Assembly (NCBI GenBank): GCA_023384415.1
Contig: JAHDWJ010000021.1
Coordinates: 1-64,000 of the forward strand
DNA: 64,000 nucleotides
Reading direction: 5' to 3'
Source: Anaerolineae bacterium
Lineage (GTDB): Bacteria; Chloroflexota; Anaerolineae; Promineifilales; Promineifilaceae
The notes under the pieces were generated by a model. It was not told the origin of the DNA, did not search any database, and saw nothing but the letters and a program-made list of their open reading frames with translations. How positions within the stretch are numbered: the stretch's first letter is position 1; the number at the start of each line of letters is the position of its first letter. A program made the translations under genes and the position numbers. Positions 18,043 through 29,877 of this stretch are shown in pieces.

Positions 18043-18300
18043 ATGATCAACATTCTTTTGTGGATTATCTTTGGTGGTATAGCTGGCTGGATTGCCAGCC
18101 AACTAATGGGGCGTGATAAGCAGATGGGATTACTCGCCAATGTGCTTGTGGGCATCATTGGGGCGTTTCTCGGCGGGTTTATCATCCAATCATTGGGCGG
18201 GGCCGGGTTTACCGGATTTAATATCTGGAGTCTGGTGGTAGCTGTTTTTGGAGCGGTTGTTTTACTCTGGCTGCTCCGCGTCTTGCGCCGCGCTTCGTGA
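18043..18300 (+). CDS. GlsB/YeaQ/YmgE family small membrane protein
   Basis: An 85-residue protein with three hydrophobic segments rich in Gly. The pattern GGIAGWIASQLMG, then NVLVGIIGAFLGGF, is typical of the transglycosylase-associated (GlsB/YeaQ/YmgE) family, which is often stress-induced and of uncertain biochemical role. An AAAAGGAG Shine-Dalgarno sits 7 bp before the ATG and a promoter is visible upstream. Confidence 0.93.
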   Translation: MINILLWIIFGGIAGWIASQLMGRDKQMGLLANVLVGIIGAFLGGFIIQSLGGAGFTGFNIWSLVVAVFGAVVLLWLLRVLRRAS

Positions 18301-18342
18301 TACGTGATACGTGATACGTGATACGTGATGCGTGATGCGTGA
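18297..18342. repeat. GTGATAC heptamer tandem repeat
   Basis: Four GTGATAC then two GTGATGC units directly at the stop codon of the GlsB gene. A partial inverted relative (TCACGGTTCACGCATCA) follows at 18351-18367. It may act as a hairpin between the convergent genes. Confidence 0.8.
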
Positions 18343-18364
18343 ACAAAATATCACGGTTCACGCA

Positions 18365-19258
18365 TCATCCCCCCTCTTTTTTACGCCAATAGCGGCTGAT
18401 GCCATCTACAGACATATAGTATGGGTTCGCGGCCGCGTACCGGGCAAAATCTGCCTCAGCTACCCCCGCAGCGGCCGCCCGCTCTCCATTCCACTGCACA
18501 TAGCGGGTTACCATCTCATCCCGTGTTATTCCCTGTTGGAGCAAATCACGAATAAAGAGGGCGGCCGCGTCCAGCAGCTTCTTAAACTCATCCAGATGGG
18601 TAGTCACCTCATCCACCGGTCCGGCATGGGTCGGATAGATGCGACTGAAGTTATATGCCTTGATTTTGGCAATCGTAGCCTGCCATATCTCCCAATTAAA
18701 CTCCGGTGGTGGGGCAGGTAAATCGCGCAGCAGATTACCCGGCAAACAAATCCCGGCCGCGTCCCCGGTGAAAGCCACATCCCCCAGCCGGTAAATATGG
18801 TGATGATTAGCATGGCCGGGTGTCTCAATAGCCACAAAGGTCAGCCCCGCCACGTTGATTTCATCCCCATCATGCACCGGCGTAATTTGTTCCTGGGGAG
18901 CAGCCAGGAATTCTCCCCATAAACTCTCCATCTGGTCGCCATAAATACGGTGGGCACTGGCTAGCAGTTTAGCTGGAGCAATCAGATGGGGTGCCCCGAT
19001 GTGATGCACATATACCTGTGTCCCCTGTCGTGCCCACCAACCCGACGCGCCGGCATGATCCAGGTGAATGTGGGTTACTAGCAGATGTTTGACATCCTGG
19101 GGGGCAAAGCTATGCCGGGCTAACTGCTCGTGTAACGTCTTTAGTGTTGAGCCAGGGCCGGTTTCTACCAACACCGGCCCTTCTGGACCAACCACCAGAT
19201 AAGCAACGGTAACATTGGGTTTGCCGCGAAAATGCAAGTCGAGGGGATAAATGTGCAT
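18365..19258 (-). CDS. MBL-fold metallo-hydrolase
   Basis: A 297-residue metallo-beta-lactamase-fold hydrolase. The metal motif HIHLDH gives His63, His65, Asp67 and His68; further ligands are in ETPGHANHH and FTGDAAG, and YPTHAGP closes the site. It is likely a dinuclear zinc (or iron) hydrolase of the glyoxalase II-like or SoxH-type group. The substrate is unknown. No operon partner is apparent; the gene ends convergent with the GlsB gene. Confidence 0.88.
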   Translation of the reverse strand: MHIYPLDLHFRGKPNVTVAYLVVGPEGPVLVETGPGSTLKTLHEQLARHSFAPQDVKHLLVTHIHLDHAGASGWWARQGTQVYVHHIGAPHLIAPAKLLASAHRIYGDQMESLWGEFLAAPQEQITPVHDGDEINVAGLTFVAIETPGHANHHHIYRLGDVAFTGDAAGICLPGNLLRDLPAPPPEFNWEIWQATIAKIKAYNFSRIYPTHAGPVDEVTTHLDEFKKLLDAAALFIRDLLQQGITRDEMVTRYVQWNGERAAAAGVAEADFARYAAANPYYMSVDGISRYWRKKEGG

Positions 19259-19349
19259 AAAAAACCTCTTGTTGTTGTTTTTATATCCCTGAAAATGGGT
19301 CTAACTTTCCTCCGATATGAGAATAGTAGAGATATACAGTCTCCAGTCT

Positions 19350-20585
19350 CTAATCTCCCCCTGATTTTGCCAGGAGATACCAAATTTGCCCACCGTTGAC
19401 CCGTTCGCGGCCGCGCCAATACACCTCACTGCCCTGTTGGCCCGTAACGGCGGCACAGCCGTTGGCAAAAAACCGCTTGTGGCGTCGGTCGTTCCCCGCT
19501 GTCCCTTGTTGCCGCAGGTCTGCCAGCCGCCGATTCAATCGTTTTTGCCGCCCTTTGGGCTGCCGTAGGTGTGGCCCGCTGTACTCGTTGGGAAGCTGCC
19601 AGGCCAGGTACCTGGTGCCAGCTGCTCCTTGTAGGCCGTTTACATCGTTAAAGATAAATGTCCCATTGCCCTGCTGCCAGGAGCGATCTTCTTGATATTC
19701 CGGGGTAACGATTTCTCCTAAAGCGTAGTTGCTTTGCGGCCGCACCCCGGCCCGTTTCTCATAATGGCGTTGGGTCTGAGGAGAAAGGCCGCTCAGTTGG
19801 GCCAGTGTCGCCCTGGCGATAGGTTGGTGCTCATGGTTGCGGCCGCTGTGGAAGCTGGCGTAAAAATGGGCTTTCACCTCCCCAATGGGGCGAGTCAGCA
19901 GGCGGGCGGGCAAGGTGACAGGGTGGCCGGAGAGGTGAGTAAGACCGAGCGCGGCCGCGACTTTCACCATTGAGCGCAGCCAGAGCCGTTCCCCCTGCCG
20001 CTGCCAAAATAGCCCGTCCCCCTGGGCCAGCAAAATACGTAACTGCCGCCAGCCACAAACCTTCCAGGGAGATGATGCCTCAGCCAAAAGCTGCCTGATC
20101 ACCGTCGTTGTCAGCCACCCCTGGCCCGCTTCATCCAGGTGGCGCAGCAAAAGCCAGACCCGGCTTTCGGCCGTCCGATTTTGTTGCAACAGAGCCATCG
20201 CCAGGTCTGGGTACAGCGTAAGATTTTGGGCCTGGTTCAAGCGATTTAGGTTGATTTGGCCGCTGACTATTGACCGTTGACTGCCGGCCGCCGCTTGTAA
20301 TGGGTTCCGCGAGGGTTGGTCTGGCGACGACCGGCCGCTGTTACCAATGGGTAAGGCCCAGGTTTGATTTTGTGGCAGGGGAATCTCTGGGGATTTGGGT
20401 AGAGCTAATCTTAACGGCTCACTGTGCCAGCCCAGGTGGGCTGGCCAGAGGGGGGTAGCTTGGTCTGATGGGGGCGGCGTGGGGAGGGGGGCAGTCCGAT
20501 GTGGCCCAGACGGAGCCAGCTGCTGCCGTAAAGACAATAATTTTTCTTGTGCCGCCAGCAAGGCTGGTGATGGGTTGGTTGCCAA
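19350..20585 (-). CDS. Unrecognised protein with HTH segment
   Basis: A 411-residue protein I do not recognise. The first 100 residues are Pro- and Ser-rich and look disordered. The middle (about 130-240) resembles winged-helix folds (LLLRHLDEAGQGWLTTTVIRQLL). A helix-turn-helix-like stretch, RATLAQLSGLSPQTQRHYEKR, is near 265-285, and the C terminus is very basic (RQPKGRQKRLNRRLADL). It sits next to a DnaA-box-like cluster and an AAA ATPase, so a role in replication or a plasmid-like module is possible; that is inference only. Several GCGGCCGC copies show it has resided long in this genome. Confidence 0.55.
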   Translation of the reverse strand: MATNPSPALLAAQEKLLSLRQQLAPSGPHRTAPLPTPPPSDQATPLWPAHLGWHSEPLRLALPKSPEIPLPQNQTWALPIGNSGRSSPDQPSRNPLQAAAGSQRSIVSGQINLNRLNQAQNLTLYPDLAMALLQQNRTAESRVWLLLRHLDEAGQGWLTTTVIRQLLAEASSPWKVCGWRQLRILLAQGDGLFWQRQGERLWLRSMVKVAAALGLTHLSGHPVTLPARLLTRPIGEVKAHFYASFHSGRNHEHQPIARATLAQLSGLSPQTQRHYEKRAGVRPQSNYALGEIVTPEYQEDRSWQQGNGTFIFNDVNGLQGAAGTRYLAWQLPNEYSGPHLRQPKGRQKRLNRRLADLRQQGTAGNDRRHKRFFANGCAAVTGQQGSEVYWRGRERVNGGQIWYLLAKSGGD

Positions 20586-20673
20586 AACACGTCCCTACCC
20601 GGCAAAAAGCATCCTTTAGCTGGCTGTGTCCAGGCAACCCAAAACAAACCTTCTAGATAAAGGTTAGCATTCA

Positions 20674-20702
20674 TTGACACTACTCCAGGCGTGTGTTATG
20701 CT
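20674..20702 (+). promoter_or_regulatory. Consensus-like sigma-70 promoter
   Basis: A perfect TTGACA (20674-20679), a 17-bp spacer and TATGCT (20697-20702). No coding start follows; an intrinsic terminator lies about 115 bp downstream of the predicted start point. Confidence 0.75.
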
Positions 20703-20708
20703 GTTTGC

Positions 20709-20852
20709 ACCCCAAGTAGCTTCCGAGGGCAACAAAAACCCCCTCCCCATAAACGGGGCATCGTAACCTACCTGATTTTGCGAGACGGTAGAAAGATGGG
20801 AAGCACAACTTATACGAAAGGCCGGACGCGCACACGTCTGGCCTTTTCTTTT
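20709..20852 (+). ncRNA. Candidate small RNA of about 145 nt
   Basis: The interval runs from a near-ideal promoter (20674-20702) to an intrinsic terminator (20817-20852) and has no gene with a ribosome site. It has internal pairing potential around CCCC...GGGG (20739-20758). I could not match it to 6S RNA, SRP RNA, tmRNA or a known riboswitch by eye. It lies between two divergent genes, head-on to the HTH protein gene on the minus strand and upstream of the ExeA-type ATPase gene. Confidence 0.55.
20817..20852 (+). terminator. Intrinsic terminator of the candidate sRNA
   Basis: A 12-bp stem (AAAGGCCGGACG with CGTCTGGCCTTT, one G-U pair), a six-base loop and a TTCTTTT tail. Confidence 0.85.
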
Positions 20853-20966
20853 AGGTTCGCTGCGGCCGCACTGCTTCAGCCCACTGTGATAGATGCGAAA
20901 AAACAGCGAACAAATGTCTTAAAAGGACAATTGTGCCCAGTCTAACACAATTAGATATGCCTGTCA

Positions 20967-20991
20967 ATCAATCTATAGCCTATAGATTGAT
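20967..20991. promoter_or_regulatory. Perfect 11-bp inverted repeat, likely protein-binding site
   Basis: ATCAATCTATA, spacer GCC, TATAGATTGAT. AT-rich and close to the DnaA-box-like cluster and the start of the ATPase gene. It may be an operator or an origin-associated site. Confidence 0.6.
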
Positions 20992-21013
20992 AAAAACAAG
21001 ATGATTTATCTTC

Positions 21014-21107
21014 ATATCCACAGCTTATCCACAGTTGTCGGTTATTTCTCCACTTTTGCGTCTGCTTAACAGACATAGTTATCCCCAGAATTGGACATTT
21101 ATCCATA
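21014..21107 (+). promoter_or_regulatory. Cluster of DnaA-box-like 9-mers, possible replication origin
   Basis: One perfect DnaA box TTATCCACA (21025-21033) and three near matches, all on the same strand: ATATCCACA (21014-21022), TTATCCCCA (21079-21087) and TTATCCATA (21099-21107). They lie within an AT-rich stretch in an otherwise GC-rich window. No dnaA, dnaN or gyrase gene is nearby, so this could be a chromosomal origin displaced from dnaA, a plasmid-type origin or a DnaA-titration site. Confidence 0.5.
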
Positions 21108-21239
21108 AATTTGTGAAAATTGAGAAACAACCGTTTATTTTGGTTAAATTGAGCCGGCAGAGAAAGCCCAGTTTTGCTAAAATAGGTCATCTTCCTTACT
21201 GGGTATCAAATCAAACAAAGGGTAATCAAGGTGCCGCCG

Positions 21240-22121
21240 ATGATGGAAAACATTAAACTCGAATTTTTTAGCAAAGCTGATTGGAGCCGTCTGGGGTTGG
21301 TGGTGCCTCCCTTTAGCATTGAAGCCGATCCTCGTTTCATGTACATCTCTGTAGACACGCGCCGCGCCCTCTCCAAAGTGAGTTTTATGGTCGAGTCGGG
21401 GCAGGGAGCTTCCATCATTGTTGGCGAAGTCGGTACGGGGAAGACGACGCTGGCTACCTGGTTTCACAGTCGGTATCAGCGCCGTCCGGACTTTGTGGCG
21501 GCCCGTGTAGATGAGCCACCCAAGCGGAGTGGTTTGCTGCTCCTGCGCCGCATTGCTGCGGAGTTGGGCATCCGCACTCGCCGGGCCACCGAAGATCAGT
21601 TGAATGAGTTCCGTGCCTTTCTCATCAAACAAAGTGATAAGGGGATTATCCCCCTGATTATTATTGATGAAGCCCATGAGTTGAGTGCGGAGCAGTTTGT
21701 AGAGCTGCGGCGGCTGCTAAACTTCCGGGACCCTGGCGGCCGTAAAGCGTATCAGCTTGTTCTCCTGGGACGGCCTGAGCTAGACATCAACCTGCGGGAT
21801 GTGCCTGACTTCAATGATCGGGTGGCTACCCGCTCTTCGTTAGACCCCTTGACCCCTGAAGATACCAAATCTTTGATCGAGTATCGGTTGTTGGCGGCCG
21901 GCCGCGATGTCAAGCAGCCCCCTTTGTTTAATGATGATGCCGTTCTCCCTATCTGGCGGGAAACGCGGGGGTATCCCCGGAGTATCTGCCTGCTCTGTTT
22001 GCATCTTTGTCTCCATCTCCTGGATCAAAATGGGGCCCAGGTAGATGAGCCATTTGTGGAGAAATTCTTGGAGAAGGAGCATAGTTACCGGCAGTTGGGG
22101 GATGATAAACGTAATAGTTGA
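21240..22121 (+). CDS. ExeA-type AAA ATPase
   Basis: A 293-residue AAA ATPase of the ExeA/TniB-like group. Walker A GEVGTGKTT is near 63-71 and Walker B LIIIDEAHEL near 140; the sensor region is LVLLGRPEL and an arginine is present in DFNDRVATR. Such ATPases serve secretion, transposition or plasmid functions. I prefer the ATG at 21240, with AAGGTG 6 bp upstream, over a GTG at 21231. The following gene starts 36 bp after this stop, so the two are likely co-expressed. It has no GCGGCCGC copy, hinting at recent arrival. Confidence 0.8.
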   Translation: MMENIKLEFFSKADWSRLGLVVPPFSIEADPRFMYISVDTRRALSKVSFMVESGQGASIIVGEVGTGKTTLATWFHSRYQRRPDFVAARVDEPPKRSGLLLLRRIAAELGIRTRRATEDQLNEFRAFLIKQSDKGIIPLIIIDEAHELSAEQFVELRRLLNFRDPGGRKAYQLVLLGRPELDINLRDVPDFNDRVATRSSLDPLTPEDTKSLIEYRLLAAGRDVKQPPLFNDDAVLPIWRETRGYPRSICLLCLHLCLHLLDQNGAQVDEPFVEKFLEKEHSYRQLGDDKRNS

Positions 22122-22156
22122 TAGGGGCTGTCTACCAGCCTGTTGTTGGTCGTTTT

Positions 22157-22705
22157 ATGAGTAAAAGAACACCGCGTGAAGAAAGTACGTTGACGGCCTT
22201 GCTGCGTGAAAAACCAAAACGCGGCCGCCCTCGCCGTGCGGTTAGTCGGCAAACAGTCTATGTTGCCCTAACTCCAGAGCAAAAAAGGGTCATGCGTGAG
22301 ATAGGGGAAACCCTGGAGGGGGATCTGGGGCGGGCTGATGTGGCTGATATGGCCATCATGCTGCTTTCGATACGGCTCGAAGCATTGCGCCAGGCTGTCT
22401 CTGATCGGGATCGGGAAATGCCAGAGGGGATCACCGCCCTTGACTCCCTCTACCTGTTGTGGGATGTGCCACTTCCTCCTAAAAAAGATGCTGAGTGGAC
22501 ATCTATCCGCCTTTCACCCCAACAGCTGATTCAGTTGGGACGTGCCAAAGGGGTGCTGGAGGCGTTGTTTAATGCCAATCGGAGTGATGCGTTTGCCCTG
22601 GGGCTAGGGCTGCTTCATACGCTGTTTCACAGTGCCCATTTTCCTTTACATCAGACGACATCGCTGCCCCTGTTTGAAGCGTATGTTACCCGCATTTATT
22701 TATGA
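22157..22705 (+). CDS. Unrecognised basic protein next to the ExeA-type ATPase
   Basis: A 182-residue protein. The N terminus is very basic (KPKRGRPRRAVSRQTVYVAL) and could contact DNA, followed by helical segments (about 45-95) and a hydrophobic C-terminal helix near 145-165. No family recognised. Close coupling to the ATPase suggests it is its partner. The ATG at 22157 is preferred; an upstream in-frame start at 22118 overlaps the ATPase stop and adds 13 unconserved-looking residues. Confidence 0.55.
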   Translation: MSKRTPREESTLTALLREKPKRGRPRRAVSRQTVYVALTPEQKRVMREIGETLEGDLGRADVADMAIMLLSIRLEALRQAVSDRDREMPEGITALDSLYLLWDVPLPPKKDAEWTSIRLSPQQLIQLGRAKGVLEALFNANRSDAFALGLGLLHTLFHSAHFPLHQTTSLPLFEAYVTRIYL

Positions 22706-22877
22706 GTAACTCACAAATAAATACATTGTGTTACCTACCCCATTATTTCGTGTAGAGCAAAAAATTTTATCTTTTGGGATGAGAGTGTCCAGAGTGGGGG
22801 GAGCTGCGGCCGCTTTGTTTTTAGCCAATTATTCATTCCCAGACAACACGCTAATTGGCCCCGTGTAGGCTACATTT

Positions 22878-24305
22878 TTAGAGCATATCTGCCAGGGTGA
22901 TTAAGCGAACCTGATGGGCATGGGCCACGTCTGCGGCCGCGGGCGAAAACGCATGGCGAGCAAACACCATATAATCTACCTGCCAGCCTTCTCCTTTTTC
23001 TGGCAATATCGCCAAGAGCTTGCTAGTTTTATTTTGCACCAGGTCTTCCACCACCCCTTTGCCAACCATCTGCTCGCTCCATTTGCACTCCCCTAGCAAA
23101 ACCCGCTTTTCTTGCCAGGAAATAGCGACAACATCTACCTGGACCCCAGCCGACCAATGGGAGCCAACATTATCTGGCATGAAAGGCAGCTGGCCTTGAT
23201 TGGCTTGCTCGGTTACCCATTCCCGGCATAAATTCTCAAAAACCAGGCCCACAAATGACCGGAACTGGATATCAAGGGAACTCCATAAAGTAGCGGTTAA
23301 CCCCGATTCAATCAGGTGCAGATTCGGGTCAATGAACCGGTAATAGAAACGCAAAAACGAATCCCGCAAATGGTAGCGAGCCAGTTTGCTGGTTTTAATC
23401 TGATTAAGTGGGACTGTTGCCGGGATACGCCGCTCAACCAGTTGCAGCTCAAGCAGCCGGGGCAAATAATGGCTTAAGTTTGTTGAAGTAATGGCCGCAT
23501 AAGAAGCAATATCTTCACGAATGTGGTGACCCTGGGCAATCGCTTTGAGAATAGCCTCGTAATTGTGCGTTTCTCGTTGGGTTAGATCGCTGATCAGCAC
23601 GGCCGGCTCATTGCGGAACCACCCCGTCCGTTGCAGAAATAATTGCTCTACATTTTCCGCGATGCTTTGATTATCGCGCCATCGTTCTAGATAAGCGGGT
23701 ACCCCGCCTAAAATGGCATATACTGCCAGTTGTTTGTGTTTATCATACCGGCTTAAAAATGGCTGCACATGGCGAAAGGAAAGGGGAAACAAAGGAAATT
23801 GATTGGTTAGCCGCCCATAAAGAGGGGCACGGTATTGGGTCATTTCCGTTAGCATCCCAATGTGTGACCCAGAGAGAAACAGAAGCATCTGGCTGTTTTT
23901 AAACCGATGATCCCACGCGGCTTGCAAATGGGATGCAAACCCCGCATCTTGTTGGAGGACGTAGGGCAGTTCGTCTAAGATGACAATGGCCCGTTTGTCA
24001 CTTACAGCCAGGGCAAGCATATTTAGGGCACTTTCCCAATCTGGTAGTTGAATATCAGGGGGGTGGATGGTGTCATATTGCCAGGCGTAGATGGTTTTTG
24101 CCAGGTTGCCTATGATGCGGTCACGTGGGTCTTGTTTGGCTACCCAGTAGAAGACGGGCAGGCGGGTTTGTTTGGCCCAATGGATTAGCAGAGTAGTTTT
24201 GCCGATGCGCCGCCGGCCATAGACCATGACAAAATGTGCCCCTGGTTGTTTGAGAAGGCCGTTTAGGAAGGTTTGTTCTTCTTCCCGGTTGATAAATTGG
24301 TTCAC
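22878..24305 (-). CDS. Archaeal-type ATPase with DUF234/nuclease-like C terminus
   Basis: A 475-residue P-loop protein of the archaeal ATPase (PF01637-like) family. Walker A is GRRRIGKTTLL (about 29-39), Walker B VILDELPY near 105, then a winged helix (about 260-310). The C-terminal DUF234-like part contains DVVAISWQEKRVLLGECKW, with the D...ExK spacing of a PD-(D/E)xK nuclease fold. Function is unknown; relatives are usually found in mobile or defence regions. The start codon is GTG (24305). Only one GCGGCCGC copy (near 22932) is present in 1.4 kb, consistent with horizontal acquisition. Confidence 0.82.
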   Translation of the reverse strand: MNQFINREEEQTFLNGLLKQPGAHFVMVYGRRRIGKTTLLIHWAKQTRLPVFYWVAKQDPRDRIIGNLAKTIYAWQYDTIHPPDIQLPDWESALNMLALAVSDKRAIVILDELPYVLQQDAGFASHLQAAWDHRFKNSQMLLFLSGSHIGMLTEMTQYRAPLYGRLTNQFPLFPLSFRHVQPFLSRYDKHKQLAVYAILGGVPAYLERWRDNQSIAENVEQLFLQRTGWFRNEPAVLISDLTQRETHNYEAILKAIAQGHHIREDIASYAAITSTNLSHYLPRLLELQLVERRIPATVPLNQIKTSKLARYHLRDSFLRFYYRFIDPNLHLIESGLTATLWSSLDIQFRSFVGLVFENLCREWVTEQANQGQLPFMPDNVGSHWSAGVQVDVVAISWQEKRVLLGECKWSEQMVGKGVVEDLVQNKTSKLLAILPEKGEGWQVDYMVFARHAFSPAAADVAHAHQVRLITLADML

Positions 24306-24395
24306 GCGGTATTTCCTAAAGAATGATGATCAGACTATTATAGTCTGTTAATAGTTTATCATAGATTATACCGGTCTACAATAGATATATCCCTC

Positions 24396-27653
<3,258 letters not shown>

Positions 27654-27704
27654 AGAAAAAGGGCAGATAGTAGTCTGAATAAGAATCTTGCCGGCGGCTA
27701 GCAG

Positions 27705-28868
27705 TTAACCGCCAGCGGCCATCATTTCCATAAACTGGTCAAAGAGGGCATCAGAGTCGTGGGGGCCGGGGGAGCTTTCAGGGTGGTATTGGACAGAAAA
27801 AGCACGATAGTTGGGGGCGTTGAGACCTTCACAACAGTTGTCGTTCAAGTTGACGTGGGAGACGGTAACATCAGTGGGTAGGGTGCTGGCGTCTACGGCG
27901 AAGCCGTGGTTATGGCTGGAAATTTGCACGGCGAGGTTGTCAGTAAGCTGGACAGGCTGATTGCCGCCGCGATGCCCAAATTTGAGTTTGTAGGTGTGGG
28001 CTCCCAGGGCCAGGGCTAAAATTTGATGCCCCAGGCAAATGCCGAAGATCGGTTTTTGGCCCAGCAGCTCTTTGACCGCAGAGATGGCGTAGGTCGCGGC
28101 CGCGGGGTCGCCCGGCCCATTGGATAAAAACACCCCATCCGGGGCCATCGCCAACACCTCATGGGCCGGGGTGTCTGCTGGCACCACCGTCACCCGGCAC
28201 CCCCGTGATACCAACAGGCGTAGGATGTTCCGCTTGATGCCGTAATCGTAGGCGACGACGTGGAAGGGGTGTTGGGGAGTGAGGTATGAGGGGTGGGGAC
28301 TGCCCACGGATAACTGCTCCCCCCCTTGCGGCCGCCACCAATCTTGCCCTTCTGTCCAGATGTATGGCTCTGGGCAGGTGACTTCGCGGGCCAGGTCAAG
28401 GCCGTTCATGTCGCGGGCGGTACGGGCCAGGGTGATGAGCCGTTCTGGGTCGGGGTCGAGAGTGGAGAGGGCGGCACGCATCGCCCCATAGGTCCGAATA
28501 TGGCGAACGAGGGCGCGGGTGTCTACTTCGGTGATGGCCGGGATGCCTCGTTCGGCCAGGTAGTCGGGCAGGCTTTGGCGGGCCCGCCAGTTGCTCACCA
28601 CCGGGCTGATACTCCGCACCACCAGGCCAGCCGCCCAGACGCGATGGCTTTCGTCATCTTCGGGGGTGGTGCCATAGTTGCCGATGTGGGGCATGGTCAT
28701 GGTGACAATCTGGCCGTGGTAGCTGGGGTCGGTGAGGATTTCCTGGTAGCCAGTGAGGCTGGTGTTGAAGACGATCTCGCCGGTGCTGTCTGCGGCCGCG
28801 CCAAAGCCAACACCGGGCCAAAGGGTGCCATCTTCCAGAGCGAGAAGGGCAGGGGGGGATGTTTTCAT
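27705..28868 (-). CDS. carA: Carbamoyl-phosphate synthase small chain (glutaminase)
   Basis: A 387-residue CarA. It hydrolyses glutamine and channels ammonia to CarB. The N-terminal domain has [15 protein letters not shown] and [17 protein letters not shown]. The class I amidotransferase domain has GICLGHQ with nucleophile Cys near 276, and a late His-Glu pair in [11 protein letters not shown]. The first gene of the carAB pair. A repeat-derived loop (28268-28325) sits between the two domains. Confidence 0.97.
   Translation of the reverse strand: MKTSPPALLALEDGTLWPGVGFGAAADSTGEIVFNTSLTGYQEILTDPSYHGQIVTMTMPHIGNYGTTPEDDESHRVWAAGLVVRSISPVVSNWRARQSLPDYLAERGIPAITEVDTRALVRHIRTYGAMRAALSTLDPDPERLITLARTARDMNGLDLAREVTCPEPYIWTEGQDWWRPQGGEQLSVGSPHPSYLTPQHPFHVVAYDYGIKRNILRLLVSRGCRVTVVPADTPAHEVLAMAPDGVFLSNGPGDPAAATYAISAVKELLGQKPIFGICLGHQILALALGAHTYKLKFGHRGGNQPVQLTDNLAVQISSHNHGFAVDASTLPTDVTVSHVNLNDNCCEGLNAPNYRAFSVQYHPESSPGPHDSDALFDQFMEMMAAGG
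28268..28325. repeat. Repeat-derived insert in carA
   Basis: GGGGAGTGAGGTATGAGGGG followed by GCCCACGGATAACTGCTC is read in frame and encodes [16 protein letters not shown] just before the amidotransferase domain. It has the same unit types as repeats in carB, gltB and purL. Confidence 0.65.
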
Positions 28869-29058
28869 AGGGTAATCCGTGGGGCGTACTGCCTGTTTTT
28901 GTTACGCGCAGCTTCGCTATCATAAATAAGGGCCAGTGTATAGTGGCCCCAATGTTTCGGTTTGGGCTTCGAGCTTGAGGAGTATGGCACTGAGGCTATC
29001 AAAAATGGGATGGGAATCGTTATGCCTGCTTTTTCCAAAAAGGTGGCTGTCTGGTTTG
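28869..29058. other. Non-coding gap upstream of carA
   Basis: This 190-bp gap separates carA (minus) from the HEPN remnant. It should contain the carA promoter, but no box pair is convincing. Short open frames here have no family pattern. Confidence 0.4.
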
Positions 29059-29448
29059 TCATTGGTCTTTTGGCGCAAAACCAAAATGTTGCTGGGAGAG
29101 TACCAGAAATTTTTTTGCCCTTTCCAAAGCCTGTATCGCCACCCCCTGACTAATCATCATCGTGTCATAATCGGCAGTTAAACGTGCTTCCTGCGCTTCA
29201 ATCAAATAGCGATGAAATTCAGGGGTAATTTTGCCTGTCTTGATAAATTCACGACCAAACGCCGCAATAACGGCACTATGCTTGCTGAAAGAGAGAGCGA
29301 TGTCGAGCAAGAATACCTGTGCCACCTAGAACATGGTGTAATAAGCACATGCGGCCGCGAACTCAGCATGACCTGCATCCAACAAAACCTGAGCCGCATG
29401 GTAACTCTCGTGCGCCTTACTTAACAGGGCCAATTGATCTTCACTCAT
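29059..29448 (-). pseudogene. HEPN-domain toxin gene interrupted by an amber codon
   Basis: Reading from the ATG at 29448 gives a HEPN protein of 129 codons, interrupted by a TAG at 29326-29328. The surrounding CAYYTMF and VAQVFLLDIALSFSKHS are conserved HEPN helix segments where the family has Tyr, so one base change of a TAC or TAT codon would explain it. The second part alone (88 residues from a GTG at 29325) lacks the first helices. The start overlaps the stop of the nucleotidyltransferase gene as ATGA, the usual HEPN/MNT arrangement. A GCGGCCGC copy lies in the first half. Sequencing error is the main alternative. Confidence 0.8.
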
Positions 29449-29768
29449 ATAACGATCCCTTCTCGCCGCACGTTACGCAAAAAAGGTGATGTATCTTGAA
29501 TCAAGCGCGTTTCTGGAATGTAGGCACAGGAGATAACCAGATTATGTTCTAAAGATAGCCCGGCAACGATTTCCCCCGTGTGTTCTATCTCTTCATAAGG
29601 GTTAACTGGTCCTTTCAGCACAACCAGTACATCCACATCGGAATCAGGCAAAGCATCACCACGGACTTGTGAGCCGTATAGCACAACTTTCACCAGTCTC
29701 TGACCATATAGTTGGGACAGTTGTTGGTGCAATTGGCCTAATATCGAAGCCAATCCTGGCTTAATCAC
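29445..29768 (-). CDS. MNT-type nucleotidyltransferase (antitoxin of HEPN)
   Basis: A 107-residue minimal nucleotidyltransferase. The catalytic pattern GSQVRGDALPDSDVDVLVVL carries the GS and the DxD (about 31-48). In HEPN/MNT modules this partner neutralises the HEPN ribonuclease, in some cases by AMPylation. It is upstream of, and overlaps by 4 bp, the HEPN gene, which is disrupted here; the MNT reading frame itself is intact. Confidence 0.88.
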   Translation of the reverse strand: MIKPGLASILGQLHQQLSQLYGQRLVKVVLYGSQVRGDALPDSDVDVLVVLKGPVNPYEEIEHTGEIVAGLSLEHNLVISCAYIPETRLIQDTSPFLRNVRREGIVI

Positions 29769-29877
29769 CTAGCGTACAGATTGCATGGTTAAATTTTACC
29801 GCAAAGCTGGATGAAGCTGAAACCTTTTTTGCTTTTGCCTGCTCCCGCCTTTTTATGTTAGCATTTTCTCAGCGATC

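Noticed and set aside
20691..20945. 84-residue frame within the candidate small RNA region
   Set aside because: It runs through an intrinsic terminator and lacks a ribosome site.
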